Below, piece by piece: positions 7,687 to 15,648 of a DNA stretch of 64,000 nt. The notes under the pieces were generated by a model. It was not told the origin of the DNA and searched no databases. It worked only from the letters and a program-made list of their open reading frames with translations. How positions within the stretch are numbered: position 1 is the stretch's first letter; each line of letters opens with the position of its first letter. The DNA comes from Thalassobaculaceae bacterium. Lineage in GTDB: Bacteria; Pseudomonadota; Alphaproteobacteria; Thalassobaculales; Thalassobaculaceae. The stretch spans positions 18,776 to 82,775 of the forward strand of contig JARGOG010000013.1 of the NCBI GenBank assembly GCA_029212785.1, written 5' to 3'. Made by a program: the position numbers and the translations under genes.

Positions 7687-10074
7687 TTAAGGCGACAATG
7701 TAAGTTCGTGACTCGGCTCTTCGGGAGCGACGAGGCGTATGCCCGCGTTGCCGACCCAGCCATCGTGCCAGGTCAGGCTCAGCGGCGAGAGCAGATTGCC
7801 GGATGGGCCCAGGGCTGCGACGAAGCGTGAGTTGTCCAGATTCGCGAGATCATAGATTATTCGTAGTCCCGGACCGTGGCGATGGCGGAACGGGTCGTCC
7901 GCCGGCCCGCCAAATGTGCCACGCGATACGGTGTAGTCGCCGCCGCCACTCGGCGTCCGGGTGGTGAGCGAGGTACCGATCACCGGGATGCGGCTCCAGA
8001 CGTGGTTGCGGAACCAGGCCTGGTGGGCGTCACCCCAGCGCCAGGTGTCGATCTTGTTGCCATGCAGCCGGGCGAGGAGAGCCAGGGCATCCTCGTAGGC
8101 GCCGGCGACGATATCGGCGCAGCTCTCCCGGGTCTCGGCGGTTCGCGTGTCGTCGCAGAACCCGTCATCCTCGCGCAGGATCCGCAGCAGGGTGGCTGCG
8201 CGGGCCCGCCGGTAGTCCCCGAGCAGCGCCCCGAGCTCGTCGGCGAACAGCCGCCGCGTCAGGGCCCGGGTCCACGCGGCGAAGATGAGCGGCTCGGCCC
8301 GATCGGCGGCCATGGTGCCGTCCCACGCCGCGAGCATGTCCGCCGCCTGGGTCTGCAACCCTTTGCCGCCGGCCCGTGGTAGGTGCGGCAGCATCAGCGG
8401 CAGCATGTCCCGGGCGAACAGCGACACGGTATCCATCTGCAGCGCGGCCATGCCGGCGAGGGTTCTGTCGCCATCCTTGAGGCGTTCGGCGATGCGGCGC
8501 GCCCGGTAGGGGGCATCGAAATGACGGGCGATGAACAGATCCGGATCGGCGCCGGCCACGCGTTCGTTCGCGTTGATCAGGGTATTGCCCGGTGGATCGA
8601 GGATTTGCGGCAGGGATTCGAACGGCGCCCATCCGGTCCAGTCGTGGGTGCCGGTCCAGCCCGGGCTCGGGTAGAAGCCGTCACCCGACCGCCTTAGCGG
8701 GAGGCGACCGGCCGAAATCATGCCGATGTGTCCGGTCGTGTCGGCGAAGGTGACGTTCTGTTGCGGGCTATGGAACAGGCGCAGTGCCGCGACCACGCCG
8801 TCGGAGTCGAGCGCGCCACCGAGGTCGAACAGGGCCTGGGCGGTGTCGTCATCGGCGGCGAGCGAGGGGGAGGCGAGGGCCAGCACCGTCCCATCCTCGG
8901 CCGTGGCCGCGGCGCTTTCCATGGCATCCGAGACGACCGGACCGTGGCGGGTGCTCCGCACCATATGCTCGATGGTCTCACCGGAGACCTCGAAACGCTC
9001 GACCCGCGTCTCGAAAGGTTCGGTGCCGCCGGGTGTCAGGTAGCGTCCGGGATCCGCGGGGTCGAGGCGTTCGACGAACAGGTCCTGGGTGTCGGAGTGG
9101 GTGGTCGTGAAGCTCCAGGCGACGGCACCGTTATGGCCGATGACGAGGAACGGCACCCCGGGGACAAAGGCGCCGACCCTCAGGTAACCGGGGGCTTCGA
9201 TCCGGGCGAGCCACCACAGATTCGGGCTCTGGAACTCGAGATGCGGGTCGCCGGCGAGGATCGGCTTGCCCGAGGGTGATTGCAGCCCGGTCACCGCCCA
9301 GGCATTGGAGGCGCGCCGTGGCCGCAGAACGTCGGGAAGCGCCGCCGCCAGCGCCGCCAGACGGGTATCGTCAAGGCGGTCGACCGCCGATAGGTCCGGC
9401 GCGGTCAGACTGCCGTCGCTGCCCTCGAAAGGCGCATAGAGCAGGTTGATCCGTTCCGGCGTCAGTCCGGTCTTGAGCATGCGGGCACGGGTGATCTCGC
9501 TGAACCAGTTTCCGGCCAATTGCAGCGACATCAGGCGGCCCCACACGAGGCTATCGGCCGCCGTCCAAGGTTCGGGCTCGACCCCGGCGAGAAGGAATTC
9601 CGGCGGCAGGGGGCCGCTGCGGGTCTCCAGGTAGCCGTTCACTCCCGCGACATAGCTGTCGACATGCGACTTGGCCTGCGGCGACATCCGCTCATAGCTT
9701 GCGGCGGCGAGGCGATGCAGGCCGAGCGTGCGCAGCAGCTTGTCGTAGGAGAGTCCCCCCTCGCCAACCGCTTCCGACAGGCGCCCGGCGCCGATCCGCC
9801 GCATCAGTTCCATCTGCCAGAGCCGGTCCTGGGCGTGGGCGTAGCCCAGGGCGAAGCTGGCATCCTGCGGCGTGGCGGCTCGGATGGTGACGGTACCGGC
9901 GTCGTCGCGCTCGATCAGCGCCGGTGCCGAGAGGCCGGAGAGACCGACGATCTCGCCGTCGGTCTCGGGCACCGACCCCTGGAGCCAGAACAGCCCCAGG
10001 GCGCCGATGAAGTTGATCCCGATGAACACGAGAACCGTGCCGACCAGCAGGCGACGCGTCAGACTGGAGGCCAT
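7687..10074 (-). CDS. Penicillin acylase family N-terminal-nucleophile amidase
   Basis: This 795-residue precursor has one N-terminal membrane or signal segment (about 9-31), an alpha-chain region (FALGYAHAQDRLWQMELMRR at about 74-93), a spacer, and the maturation site at Ser256 in RRASNAWAV. The long beta-chain follows, with GDPHLEFQSPNLWW and AFVPGVPFLVIGHN. In this family the Ser freed by autocleavage hydrolyses amides such as penicillins, N-acyl-homoserine lactones or N-acyl amino acids. The substrate cannot be read from sequence. The gene starts 40 bases after the aldehyde dehydrogenase on the same strand, so it likely belongs to the same operon as the CoA-transferase and dehydrogenase. 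Confidence 0.9.
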   Translation of the reverse strand: MASSLTRRLLVGTVLVFIGINFIGALGLFWLQGSVPETDGEIVGLSGLSAPALIERDDAGTVTIRAATPQDASFALGYAHAQDRLWQMELMRRIGAGRLSEAVGEGGLSYDKLLRTLGLHRLAAASYERMSPQAKSHVDSYVAGVNGYLETRSGPLPPEFLLAGVEPEPWTAADSLVWGRLMSLQLAGNWFSEITRARMLKTGLTPERINLLYAPFEGSDGSLTAPDLSAVDRLDDTRLAALAAALPDVLRPRRASNAWAVTGLQSPSGKPILAGDPHLEFQSPNLWWLARIEAPGYLRVGAFVPGVPFLVIGHNGAVAWSFTTTHSDTQDLFVERLDPADPGRYLTPGGTEPFETRVERFEVSGETIEHMVRSTRHGPVVSDAMESAAATAEDGTVLALASPSLAADDDTAQALFDLGGALDSDGVVAALRLFHSPQQNVTFADTTGHIGMISAGRLPLRRSGDGFYPSPGWTGTHDWTGWAPFESLPQILDPPGNTLINANERVAGADPDLFIARHFDAPYRARRIAERLKDGDRTLAGMAALQMDTVSLFARDMLPLMLPHLPRAGGKGLQTQAADMLAAWDGTMAADRAEPLIFAAWTRALTRRLFADELGALLGDYRRARAATLLRILREDDGFCDDTRTAETRESCADIVAGAYEDALALLARLHGNKIDTWRWGDAHQAWFRNHVWSRIPVIGTSLTTRTPSGGGDYTVSRGTFGGPADDPFRHRHGPGLRIIYDLANLDNSRFVAALGPSGNLLSPLSLTWHDGWVGNAGIRLVAPEEPSHELTLSP

Positions 10075-10114
10075 ATCGCTCTCTCGTTCGGTGTCCGCGC
10101 GGTCCTTAAGGACA

Positions 10115-11644
10115 TCAGGTCTTGTTGAAGATGACCGTCTTCTTGTGGGTGAAATGCTCCAGCATCGACTCGAGCGTGGCCTCCTTGCCGAGGCCGGAAC
10201 TCTTGACGCCGCCGTAGCTCAGGCCCGGCTGGACGACCAGATTCTGGTTCACCTGGACGAACCCGGCCTCCAGCTTCTCGGTCACGTTCAGGGCCGCGTG
10301 CAGGTCGTTGGTCCACAGGGTGGCGGCCAGCCCATACTCGGTGTCGTTGGCGGCCTCGACCACCTGGTCGAGGTCGGTCCAGCGGATGATGCAGGTCACC
10401 GGGCCGAAGATCTCCTCGCGGCTCAGCTTGCTGTCATTGGTCATCTCGGTGAACAGGACCGGACGCACGAACAGGCCGTCCTTGAACTTCTCGTCGGTCG
10501 GCATGGCCGAGCACTCGATCGGCTTTGCCCCATCCTCGGCTTTTCCGTCGGCGATGTAGCCGTTCACCTTCTCGAACTGCTGCGGTGAGATGATGGTGCC
10601 GATGTCGGTCTTCTCGTCCAGCGGGTCGCCCATGACCATGGCGTCGACCTGGGCACGCAGCTTCTCGACGAAGGTATCGTAGAGGCTGTCATGCACGAAG
10701 ATGCGGCTGGCCGCGGTGCAGGACTGACCTTGGCGAGTGAAGCGCATGCCGACCACGGCGCCGTTCAGCGCCTTGTCGATATCCGCATCGGCCATGATGA
10801 TCATCGGCGACTTGCCGCCCAGTTCCAGCGTGACCGGGATCAGCTTGTCGGCGGCCGTCTTGTACACGATCTTGCCGGTCTCGACCGAGCCGGTGAAGGT
10901 CACCTTGCCGACCTTGGGATGCTCGACAAGCGGCGCGCCACATTCCGGACCGAAGCCGGACAGCATGTTGAAAACGCCCGGCGGCAGGATCGCATTCATG
11001 ATCTGACAAACGCGGAGCACGGTCAGCGGTGCCTCTTCGGCCGACTTCACCACCACCGCATTGCCCGCCAGCATGGCCGGCGCGATCTTCAGTGCCATCA
11101 GCAGCAGCGGAACGTTCCACGGGATGATGGCGCCGACCACGCCGATCGGCTCGCGCACCGTGATGGTCAGCATGTCCGGATGATGGGGCACGGTCTCGCC
11201 CTTCAACTCGGAGCCGAGGCCGGCATGGAAGTGGAAGGCATCGGCCAGGATCGATGCCTCGACCCGGCTTTCGGTGCGCAGCGCCTTGCCGGTCTCCAGC
11301 GCGATCAGACGGCCGAGTTCCTCGACATGCTCTTCCAGCGCCTGGGCGCATTTGTAGAGCAGCTTGCCGCGGTCGCGGGCGCGCATCTTGCCCCAGGCCT
11401 TCTGCGCGTTGAACGAATCCTGAACGGCACGGTCGACGTCGTCGGCATCGCCAAAAGCGCCGAAACCGATGATCTCGCGGGTTGCCGGATAGATCACCTC
11501 GAAGGTCTTGCCGGAGCCGGACTGCACCAGCTTGCCGCCGATCAGGTGGCGGCCGCTGAGCGACTTGGCCAGGGCGTAGGGGTCCAGGTTCGGCTCGAGC
11601 GACGGCTCCTGGCCGTAGTCGAGATCGCTCACCATCAGATTCAT
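10115..11644 (-). CDS. NAD(P)-dependent aldehyde dehydrogenase
   Basis: The 509-residue ALDH-superfamily enzyme has all catalytic features. The N-site is PWNVP, Glu274 sits in VTLELGGKSP, the nucleophile Cys309 in RQGQSCTAASR, and the NAD loop in FTGSVETGK. It oxidises an aldehyde to the carboxylate; substrate unknown. The start codon overlaps the stop of the CaiB-type CoA-transferase (ATGA, 11641-11644), indicating translational coupling. The pair, together with the downstream amidase and upstream PhyH-type dioxygenase, suggests a small-molecule degradation pathway ending in a CoA thioester. Confidence 0.92.
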   Translation of the reverse strand: MNLMVSDLDYGQEPSLEPNLDPYALAKSLSGRHLIGGKLVQSGSGKTFEVIYPATREIIGFGAFGDADDVDRAVQDSFNAQKAWGKMRARDRGKLLYKCAQALEEHVEELGRLIALETGKALRTESRVEASILADAFHFHAGLGSELKGETVPHHPDMLTITVREPIGVVGAIIPWNVPLLLMALKIAPAMLAGNAVVVKSAEEAPLTVLRVCQIMNAILPPGVFNMLSGFGPECGAPLVEHPKVGKVTFTGSVETGKIVYKTAADKLIPVTLELGGKSPMIIMADADIDKALNGAVVGMRFTRQGQSCTAASRIFVHDSLYDTFVEKLRAQVDAMVMGDPLDEKTDIGTIISPQQFEKVNGYIADGKAEDGAKPIECSAMPTDEKFKDGLFVRPVLFTEMTNDSKLSREEIFGPVTCIIRWTDLDQVVEAANDTEYGLAATLWTNDLHAALNVTEKLEAGFVQVNQNLVVQPGLSYGGVKSSGLGKEATLESMLEHFTHKKTVIFNKT

Positions 11645-12816
11645 TGCTCGATCTCCCTCAGAATTGTCTCGCGGTCTTGGTCCAGGTTGGGGGCCGGGGG
11701 CCGCGTGGACGGGTCCGGAAATCCGGAAATCTTGATCGGGTTGCCGACAACCTTCATCGGTCCGGTGACCGGATCATCGACGCTGACGACCATGTTGCGG
11801 GCGCCGGCCTGTGGGTACTCGACCGCCTGACCGATATCGTTGATCGGACCGGCGGGTACGCCGGCGGCGTCCATGACGGCCATCCAATGCGCGGTCGGCT
11901 CGGCCTTGAGCACGGCCTCGACCTCAGCCTCCAGCTCGGTGACATGGGTCGCGCGCAGGTCGTTCGTCGTATAGCGGCTGTCGGACTTCCATTCCGACTT
12001 GCCCAGCGCGTCGGCCATTTTGTGGAACAGCCCGTCGTTTCCGGCGGCGATGATGATGTAGCCGTCCTTGGTGTTGAAGGCCTGGAACGGGGTGATCGAC
12101 GGATGGCGCGCGCCCAAGGGGCCCGGCGCCTTGCCGGTCACGAAATAGCGCATGGCGGCATTTTCCAGCAGGGCGATCTGGCAGTCGAACATGCCGATAT
12201 CGACCTTGGCGGCCTTGCCGGTCATGGCCCGGTCGAACAGCGCCGACATGACGCCGATCGCGGTGAACAGGCCGGCACCGATATCGCCGATCGACGTGCC
12301 GATACGGGTCGGCGGCGAGCCGGGATGGCCGGTGATGCTCATGATGCCGCCCATGCCCTGGACGACCATGTCATAGGCCGGGCGCTTCATCTCCGGGCCG
12401 GAATGGCCGAAGCCCGAGGCGGCGGCATAGATCAGCTTGGGATATTTGGCGTGCAGATCTTCCCAGCCGTAGCCGAGTTTTTCCATGGTGCCCGGGCGGA
12501 AGTTCTCGACGACCACGTCGGCCTTGGCGAGCAGCTTCTCGAAGATCGCCTTGTCGACGTCGTCCTTCAGGTTGAGGGCGATGCTCTGCTTGCCGCGGTT
12601 GACCGACTGGAAATACGCCGACTTGCCGTTGACGAAGGGGCCATAGTGGCGCGCATCGTCACCGGTGCCGGGGGTTTCGACCTTGATCACCCGAGCGCCG
12701 AGCTCGGCCATCATCAGGGTGCAGTAGGGGCCGGCGAGAATGCGGCTGAGATCGACGACGGTGATGCCGCTCAGCGGTCCAGTCTTGTTTTCGACTGCAG
12801 TCTGCTCCGCTGCCAT
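11641..12816 (-). CDS. CaiB/BaiF family (family III) CoA-transferase
   Basis: The 391-residue enzyme has the family III architecture. It begins with the N-terminal Rossmann segment VVDLSRILAGPYCTLMMAELGARVIKVE, followed by VVENFRPGTMEKLG, AAASGFGHSGP and GIMSITG. Asp178 in SIGDIGAG is the probable nucleophile that carries the CoA anhydride. Such enzymes move CoA between organic acids (formyl-CoA:oxalate, carnitine, succinyl-CoA:(R)-benzylsuccinate and others). The substrate is not predictable here. GGGAGAG precedes the start. It is the first gene of the coupled CoA-transferase/ALDH/amidase set; the PhyH gene ends 105 bases upstream. Confidence 0.92.
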   Translation of the reverse strand: MAAEQTAVENKTGPLSGITVVDLSRILAGPYCTLMMAELGARVIKVETPGTGDDARHYGPFVNGKSAYFQSVNRGKQSIALNLKDDVDKAIFEKLLAKADVVVENFRPGTMEKLGYGWEDLHAKYPKLIYAAASGFGHSGPEMKRPAYDMVVQGMGGIMSITGHPGSPPTRIGTSIGDIGAGLFTAIGVMSALFDRAMTGKAAKVDIGMFDCQIALLENAAMRYFVTGKAPGPLGARHPSITPFQAFNTKDGYIIIAAGNDGLFHKMADALGKSEWKSDSRYTTNDLRATHVTELEAEVEAVLKAEPTAHWMAVMDAAGVPAGPINDIGQAVEYPQAGARNMVVSVDDPVTGPMKVVGNPIKISGFPDPSTRPPAPNLDQDRETILREIEQ

Positions 12817-12921
12817 GCGGGGGCTCTCCCTTCCTGGATTGTACGCTTTCGGCCGGTTTTAGACCACGAGCAGATGAGCGACAAGCGGTCGATACAGCGC
12901 GGAGGGGAGAAGGATTGCCGG

Positions 12922-13668
12922 TTAGATCCCGTACAACTCCGCCGCGGAGCAGGCCGCCACGGTTCCGTCGTCGAGACGGTAGCTGATCCCGGCGCCGGGC
13001 TCCGAACGCAGACGCTCGGACGGAGTCGTCGCCGAGGTCATGCGGAACTCTATGGCGAGACGGTTTGTCGACGCATGGTCCATGGGCTGGGTGCGGTGCA
13101 GGGTGAAGCCGTCGAACAGAGCCACGTCGCCGGGTCCGAACTTGGGACTGAACCGTCGTTGGTTTCCTGGACCGAAGAACTGCTCGAGAGTTGCCTCGTC
13201 GAACGTCGCCGGCGGCACCCCGTTTTTAAAGACCGCGGCGAAGTTCTCGGCGGGGATCGGGCGCTGCGGCAGGCAGAATTCCAGACCCGGCGCAGTCTCG
13301 CCCACCGGGTCGAACGGCACCCAGGCGATTAGCCCGTGGTGGTCCTGCTTGAAGAAATTGAAATCGAAGTGCCAGGATACGTAGGTCTCGATCCGACCGA
13401 CCTGATGATGGCGCAGCGTGGTGAAGTTCAGCCACAGCGCGCACCGATCCTTGTGGATTTCCTCATAGTGGTCGGGGATCGGCGTCTTCCAGAATAGCTC
13501 GACGATCTCCCGGGCGGTCTTCGCCTGCTCCGCCCCGCCGATGCCCGTGAGAAGTTTCAGGACGTTCTGTTTGTGAAAATCTCCCTCGGCGACCTGGTAG
13601 CAGCGGCCGGACAGCTCCCGAACGATTTCGGGAGCGATCCAGTTCCGCTTGATCTCGAGATTATTCAT
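12922..13668 (-). CDS. Phytanoyl-CoA dioxygenase (PhyH) family Fe(II)/2-oxoglutarate oxygenase
   Basis: The 248-residue product carries the Fe(II) facial triad, with His100 and Asp102 in SWHFDFNFF and a distal His191 in FTLHRTQ. Arg203 in TNRLAIEFR is a candidate 2-oxoglutarate ligand. The family hydroxylates unactivated C-H bonds of acyl-CoAs or other small molecules. I chose the ATG at 13668 because the longer frame would run into the pyrophosphatase gene and has non-protein-like sequence; the start lies 4 bases after the ppa stop. The substrate is unknown. A link with the downstream CoA-transferase is plausible but rests only on position. Confidence 0.82.
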   Translation of the reverse strand: MNNLEIKRNWIAPEIVRELSGRCYQVAEGDFHKQNVLKLLTGIGGAEQAKTAREIVELFWKTPIPDHYEEIHKDRCALWLNFTTLRHHQVGRIETYVSWHFDFNFFKQDHHGLIAWVPFDPVGETAPGLEFCLPQRPIPAENFAAVFKNGVPPATFDEATLEQFFGPGNQRRFSPKFGPGDVALFDGFTLHRTQPMDHASTNRLAIEFRMTSATTPSERLRSEPGAGISYRLDDGTVAACSAAELYGI

Positions 13669-13672
13669 CGAG

Positions 13673-14212
13673 TTACTCGGCAGCCCCTTGCTTGGCACTC
13701 TTGATGCCGGCGCGGATGAGTTCCAGCGCTTCCTCGGCCTCGCCCCAGCGATCGACCCGCACCCACTTGCCGACCTCAAGGTCCTTGTAATGGGTGAAGA
13801 AGTGCTTGATCTGGTCAGTCAGAATGACCGGCAGATCGCGCCAGGACGCGGTGTCCTTGTAGTAAGGGTGCAACTTGTCGACCGGCACGGCCAGGATCTT
13901 TTCGTCCATGCCCTCCTGGTCCTCCATGATCAGCACGCCGACCGGGCGCACGTTGATCACCGACTTCGGCAGGATCGGGTTGCTGCCGACCACCAGAACG
14001 TCCACCGGATCGCCGTCATTGGCGAGCGTGTGCGGGATGAAGCCGTAGTTGCACGGATAGGTCATCGCGGTGTGCAGGAATCGGTCGACGAACAGCGCGC
14101 CGCTGTCCTCGTCGAACTCGTACTTCACCGGATCGGAACCGAGGGAAACCTCGATAATGACGTTGATGTCGTACGGTGGATTCTTGCCGATCGGAATCTG
14201 GGAAATGCGCAT
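13673..14212 (-). CDS. ppa: Inorganic pyrophosphatase (family I)
   Basis: The 179-residue soluble PPase has the signature DGDPVDVLV (family I metal-binding motif D-x-D-P-x-D) and the flanking YPCNYGFIPHTLA. ITQ-like N-terminal motifs (VNVIIEVSLGSDPVKYEFDEDSG) are also in place. It hydrolyses PPi to drive biosynthetic reactions. The length is normal for bacterial hexameric PPases. Its leader contains a nested stem-loop. The PhyH gene follows 4 bases downstream, so both may share a transcript. Confidence 0.96.
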   Translation of the reverse strand: MRISQIPIGKNPPYDINVIIEVSLGSDPVKYEFDEDSGALFVDRFLHTAMTYPCNYGFIPHTLANDGDPVDVLVVGSNPILPKSVINVRPVGVLIMEDQEGMDEKILAVPVDKLHPYYKDTASWRDLPVILTDQIKHFFTHYKDLEVGKWVRVDRWGEAEEALELIRAGIKSAKQGAAE

Positions 14213-14225
14213 GGGAGTATCCCCG

Positions 14226-14279
14226 GGGGTCGCGTGATGTGAATTTTGCTGCGGTGCGACATAAACCGCCCGCGACCCC
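14226..14279. other. Nested stem-loop in ppa upstream region
   Basis: A perfect 9-bp stem (ggggtcgcg at 14226-14234 with cgcgacccc at 14271-14279) encloses a second 5-bp stem (gcggt/accgc). It sits between the small secreted-protein gene and ppa. It could end transcription of the former or structure the ppa leader; I cannot decide from sequence alone. Confidence 0.4.
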
Positions 14280-14293
14280 AGGGCAAGGCGAGA

Positions 14294-14701
14294 TTAGGGA
14301 CGCGGGACGCCTTTCAGGACATCCGCGACGATACGCGTCCCCAATTCAATCAGCACCACATCGGTCCCCACGGTCTCCAGCGCATAGCCGCTCGGAATGG
14401 AGATCTGGCGGCTCAGATCCTGCGGTGCTGCCTTCTTGGCGATCCCCGGCGGTAGCGGTTTACCTCGGGCCAGGTTCTTGGCGATACCCGGGGGCAGGGA
14501 GGTCGCCGGCTGCGGATGGGTCTGGAAATAGCGGGTGATCACCCTGCGATCCGCATCGCTGAGCAGGACGCCGGCCAGAACGGCACCGGCCGCGGCAGCG
14601 GCGGCAACGCCGTGTTCAGGCGCCTTATCGTTCTTGGCGAAGGCCGGGACCGTGGCGGCCACGACAAGCGCTGCGGCGAGGGCGATCGGTCGGATGACCA
14701 T
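14294..14701 (-). CDS. Small exported protein with PPGIAK repeats (CigR/RcnB-like)
   Basis: The 135-residue protein has a clear signal peptide (MVIRPIALAAALVVAATVPAFA, cleavage about 22), an Ala-rich segment, and two copies of a LPPGIAKN/K motif (SLPPGIAKNLARGKPLPPGIAKK) at about 68-90. It ends with a small C-terminal domain IPSGYALETVGTDVVLIE. The PPGIAK repeat with this C-terminal part resembles proteins annotated as CigR-type or RcnB-like periplasmic proteins. I rely on motif memory only. No function can be assigned in this organism. Confidence 0.65.
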   Translation of the reverse strand: MVIRPIALAAALVVAATVPAFAKNDKAPEHGVAAAAAAGAVLAGVLLSDADRRVITRYFQTHPQPATSLPPGIAKNLARGKPLPPGIAKKAAPQDLSRQISIPSGYALETVGTDVVLIELGTRIVADVLKGVPRP

Positions 14702-14747
14702 GGATATGCTCCGGAAAAATCAGTTGTTTGACGATACTGAAAACGCC

Positions 14748-14779
14748 AAAGAAAAGGGCCGGTTCCCAGGAACCGGCCC
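14748..14779 (-). terminator. Rho-independent terminator of the coxSLM operon
   Basis: Read on the minus strand, a 10-11 bp perfect hairpin (GGGCCGGTTC/GAACCGGCCC with a short loop) is followed directly by TTTTCTTT. It lies 24 bases beyond the coxM-like stop codon, so it should end the S-L-M transcript. Confidence 0.85.
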
Positions 14780-14803
14780 GTCCTCAACCGATGAGATCCG
14801 GAC

Positions 14804-15601
14804 TCACCCGGCGGCGGAGACCGCGCGCTTGGCCATCACGGTGATCAGATGGGCACGGTATTCGGCGCTAGCATGGATGTCGGCGTTGAGGGTGCCTGCG
14901 TCCACCGCGATGCCGTCGACCGCACCGGCTGACCAGTTGGTCGACAGGGCGCTCTCCATCGCCGGGACACGGAACACGCCGTCCTGGCCGGCGCCGGTGA
15001 CCGCCACCCGCGCACCGCTGCCGGTCTTGGCGGCGAACACACCGACCAGCGCATAGCGCGAGGCCGGGTTGTCGAACTTCTGGTAGGCGGCCTTCTCCGG
15101 CTTGGGGAAGGAGATGGACACGACCATCTCGCCGTCCTCCAGCGCGGTCTCGAACAGGCCGGTGAAGAAGTCGTCGGCCGACAACTCCCGTTTGTCGGTC
15201 TTGATGGTCGCGCCGAGCGCCAGGCAGGCAGCCGGATAGTCGGCCGCCGGGTCGTTGTTGGCGATCGAGCCGCCGATGGTGCCACGGTTGCGGACCTGCG
15301 GGTCACCGATGCCACCGGCCAGGGCCGCCAGCGCCGGGATCGCCGCCTGGACCTCCGACGAGTTGGCGACCGCGGCGTGGGTGGTCATCGCCTTGATCGT
15401 CACGGTATTGCCGGAGACGGAAATGCCCTTGAGCTCGCCGACGCCCCCCAGATCGACTAGATCGGAGGGCTGGGCGAGGCGCTGCTTCAGCGTCGGAACC
15501 AGCGTCATGCCGCCGGCCACGTAGGTACCGTCCTCGGCCCCGCTGCGTGCGGCGACCGCGTCTGCGACGGACGACGGTTTGTGATAGGCGAAATCGTACA
15601 T
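14804..15601 (-). CDS. coxM: Molybdenum hydroxylase FAD-binding subunit (form II CoxM-like)
   Basis: The 265-residue protein is the medium, FAD-binding subunit of a xanthine-oxidase-family enzyme. It has an N-terminal VAGGMTLVPTLKQRLAQP (FAD pyrophosphate loop), AIPALAALAGGIGDPQVRNRGTIGGSIANNDPAADYPA (FAD isoalloxazine region), and a C-terminal CODH FAD-binding domain. It takes electrons from the 2Fe-2S subunit and passes them to an acceptor, quinone or other. It is the last gene of the S-L-M set, 47 bases after the large subunit, with a GGAGAG ribosome site and a strong terminator downstream. Confidence 0.92.
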   Translation of the reverse strand: MYDFAYHKPSSVADAVAARSGAEDGTYVAGGMTLVPTLKQRLAQPSDLVDLGGVGELKGISVSGNTVTIKAMTTHAAVANSSEVQAAIPALAALAGGIGDPQVRNRGTIGGSIANNDPAADYPAACLALGATIKTDKRELSADDFFTGLFETALEDGEMVVSISFPKPEKAAYQKFDNPASRYALVGVFAAKTGSGARVAVTGAGQDGVFRVPAMESALSTNWSAGAVDGIAVDAGTLNADIHASAEYRAHLITVMAKRAVSAAG

Positions 15602-15648
15602 GGCTTGTCTCTCCTGTAACCCCTGTCTTCGGGCCTTGTGTCGTCAGG

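Noticed and set aside
13669..13779. Longer N-terminus for the PhyH-type protein
   Set aside because: The extra residues are Arg/Ser/Pro-rich, overlap the end of ppa in another frame, and the family domain begins just after the ATG at 13668.
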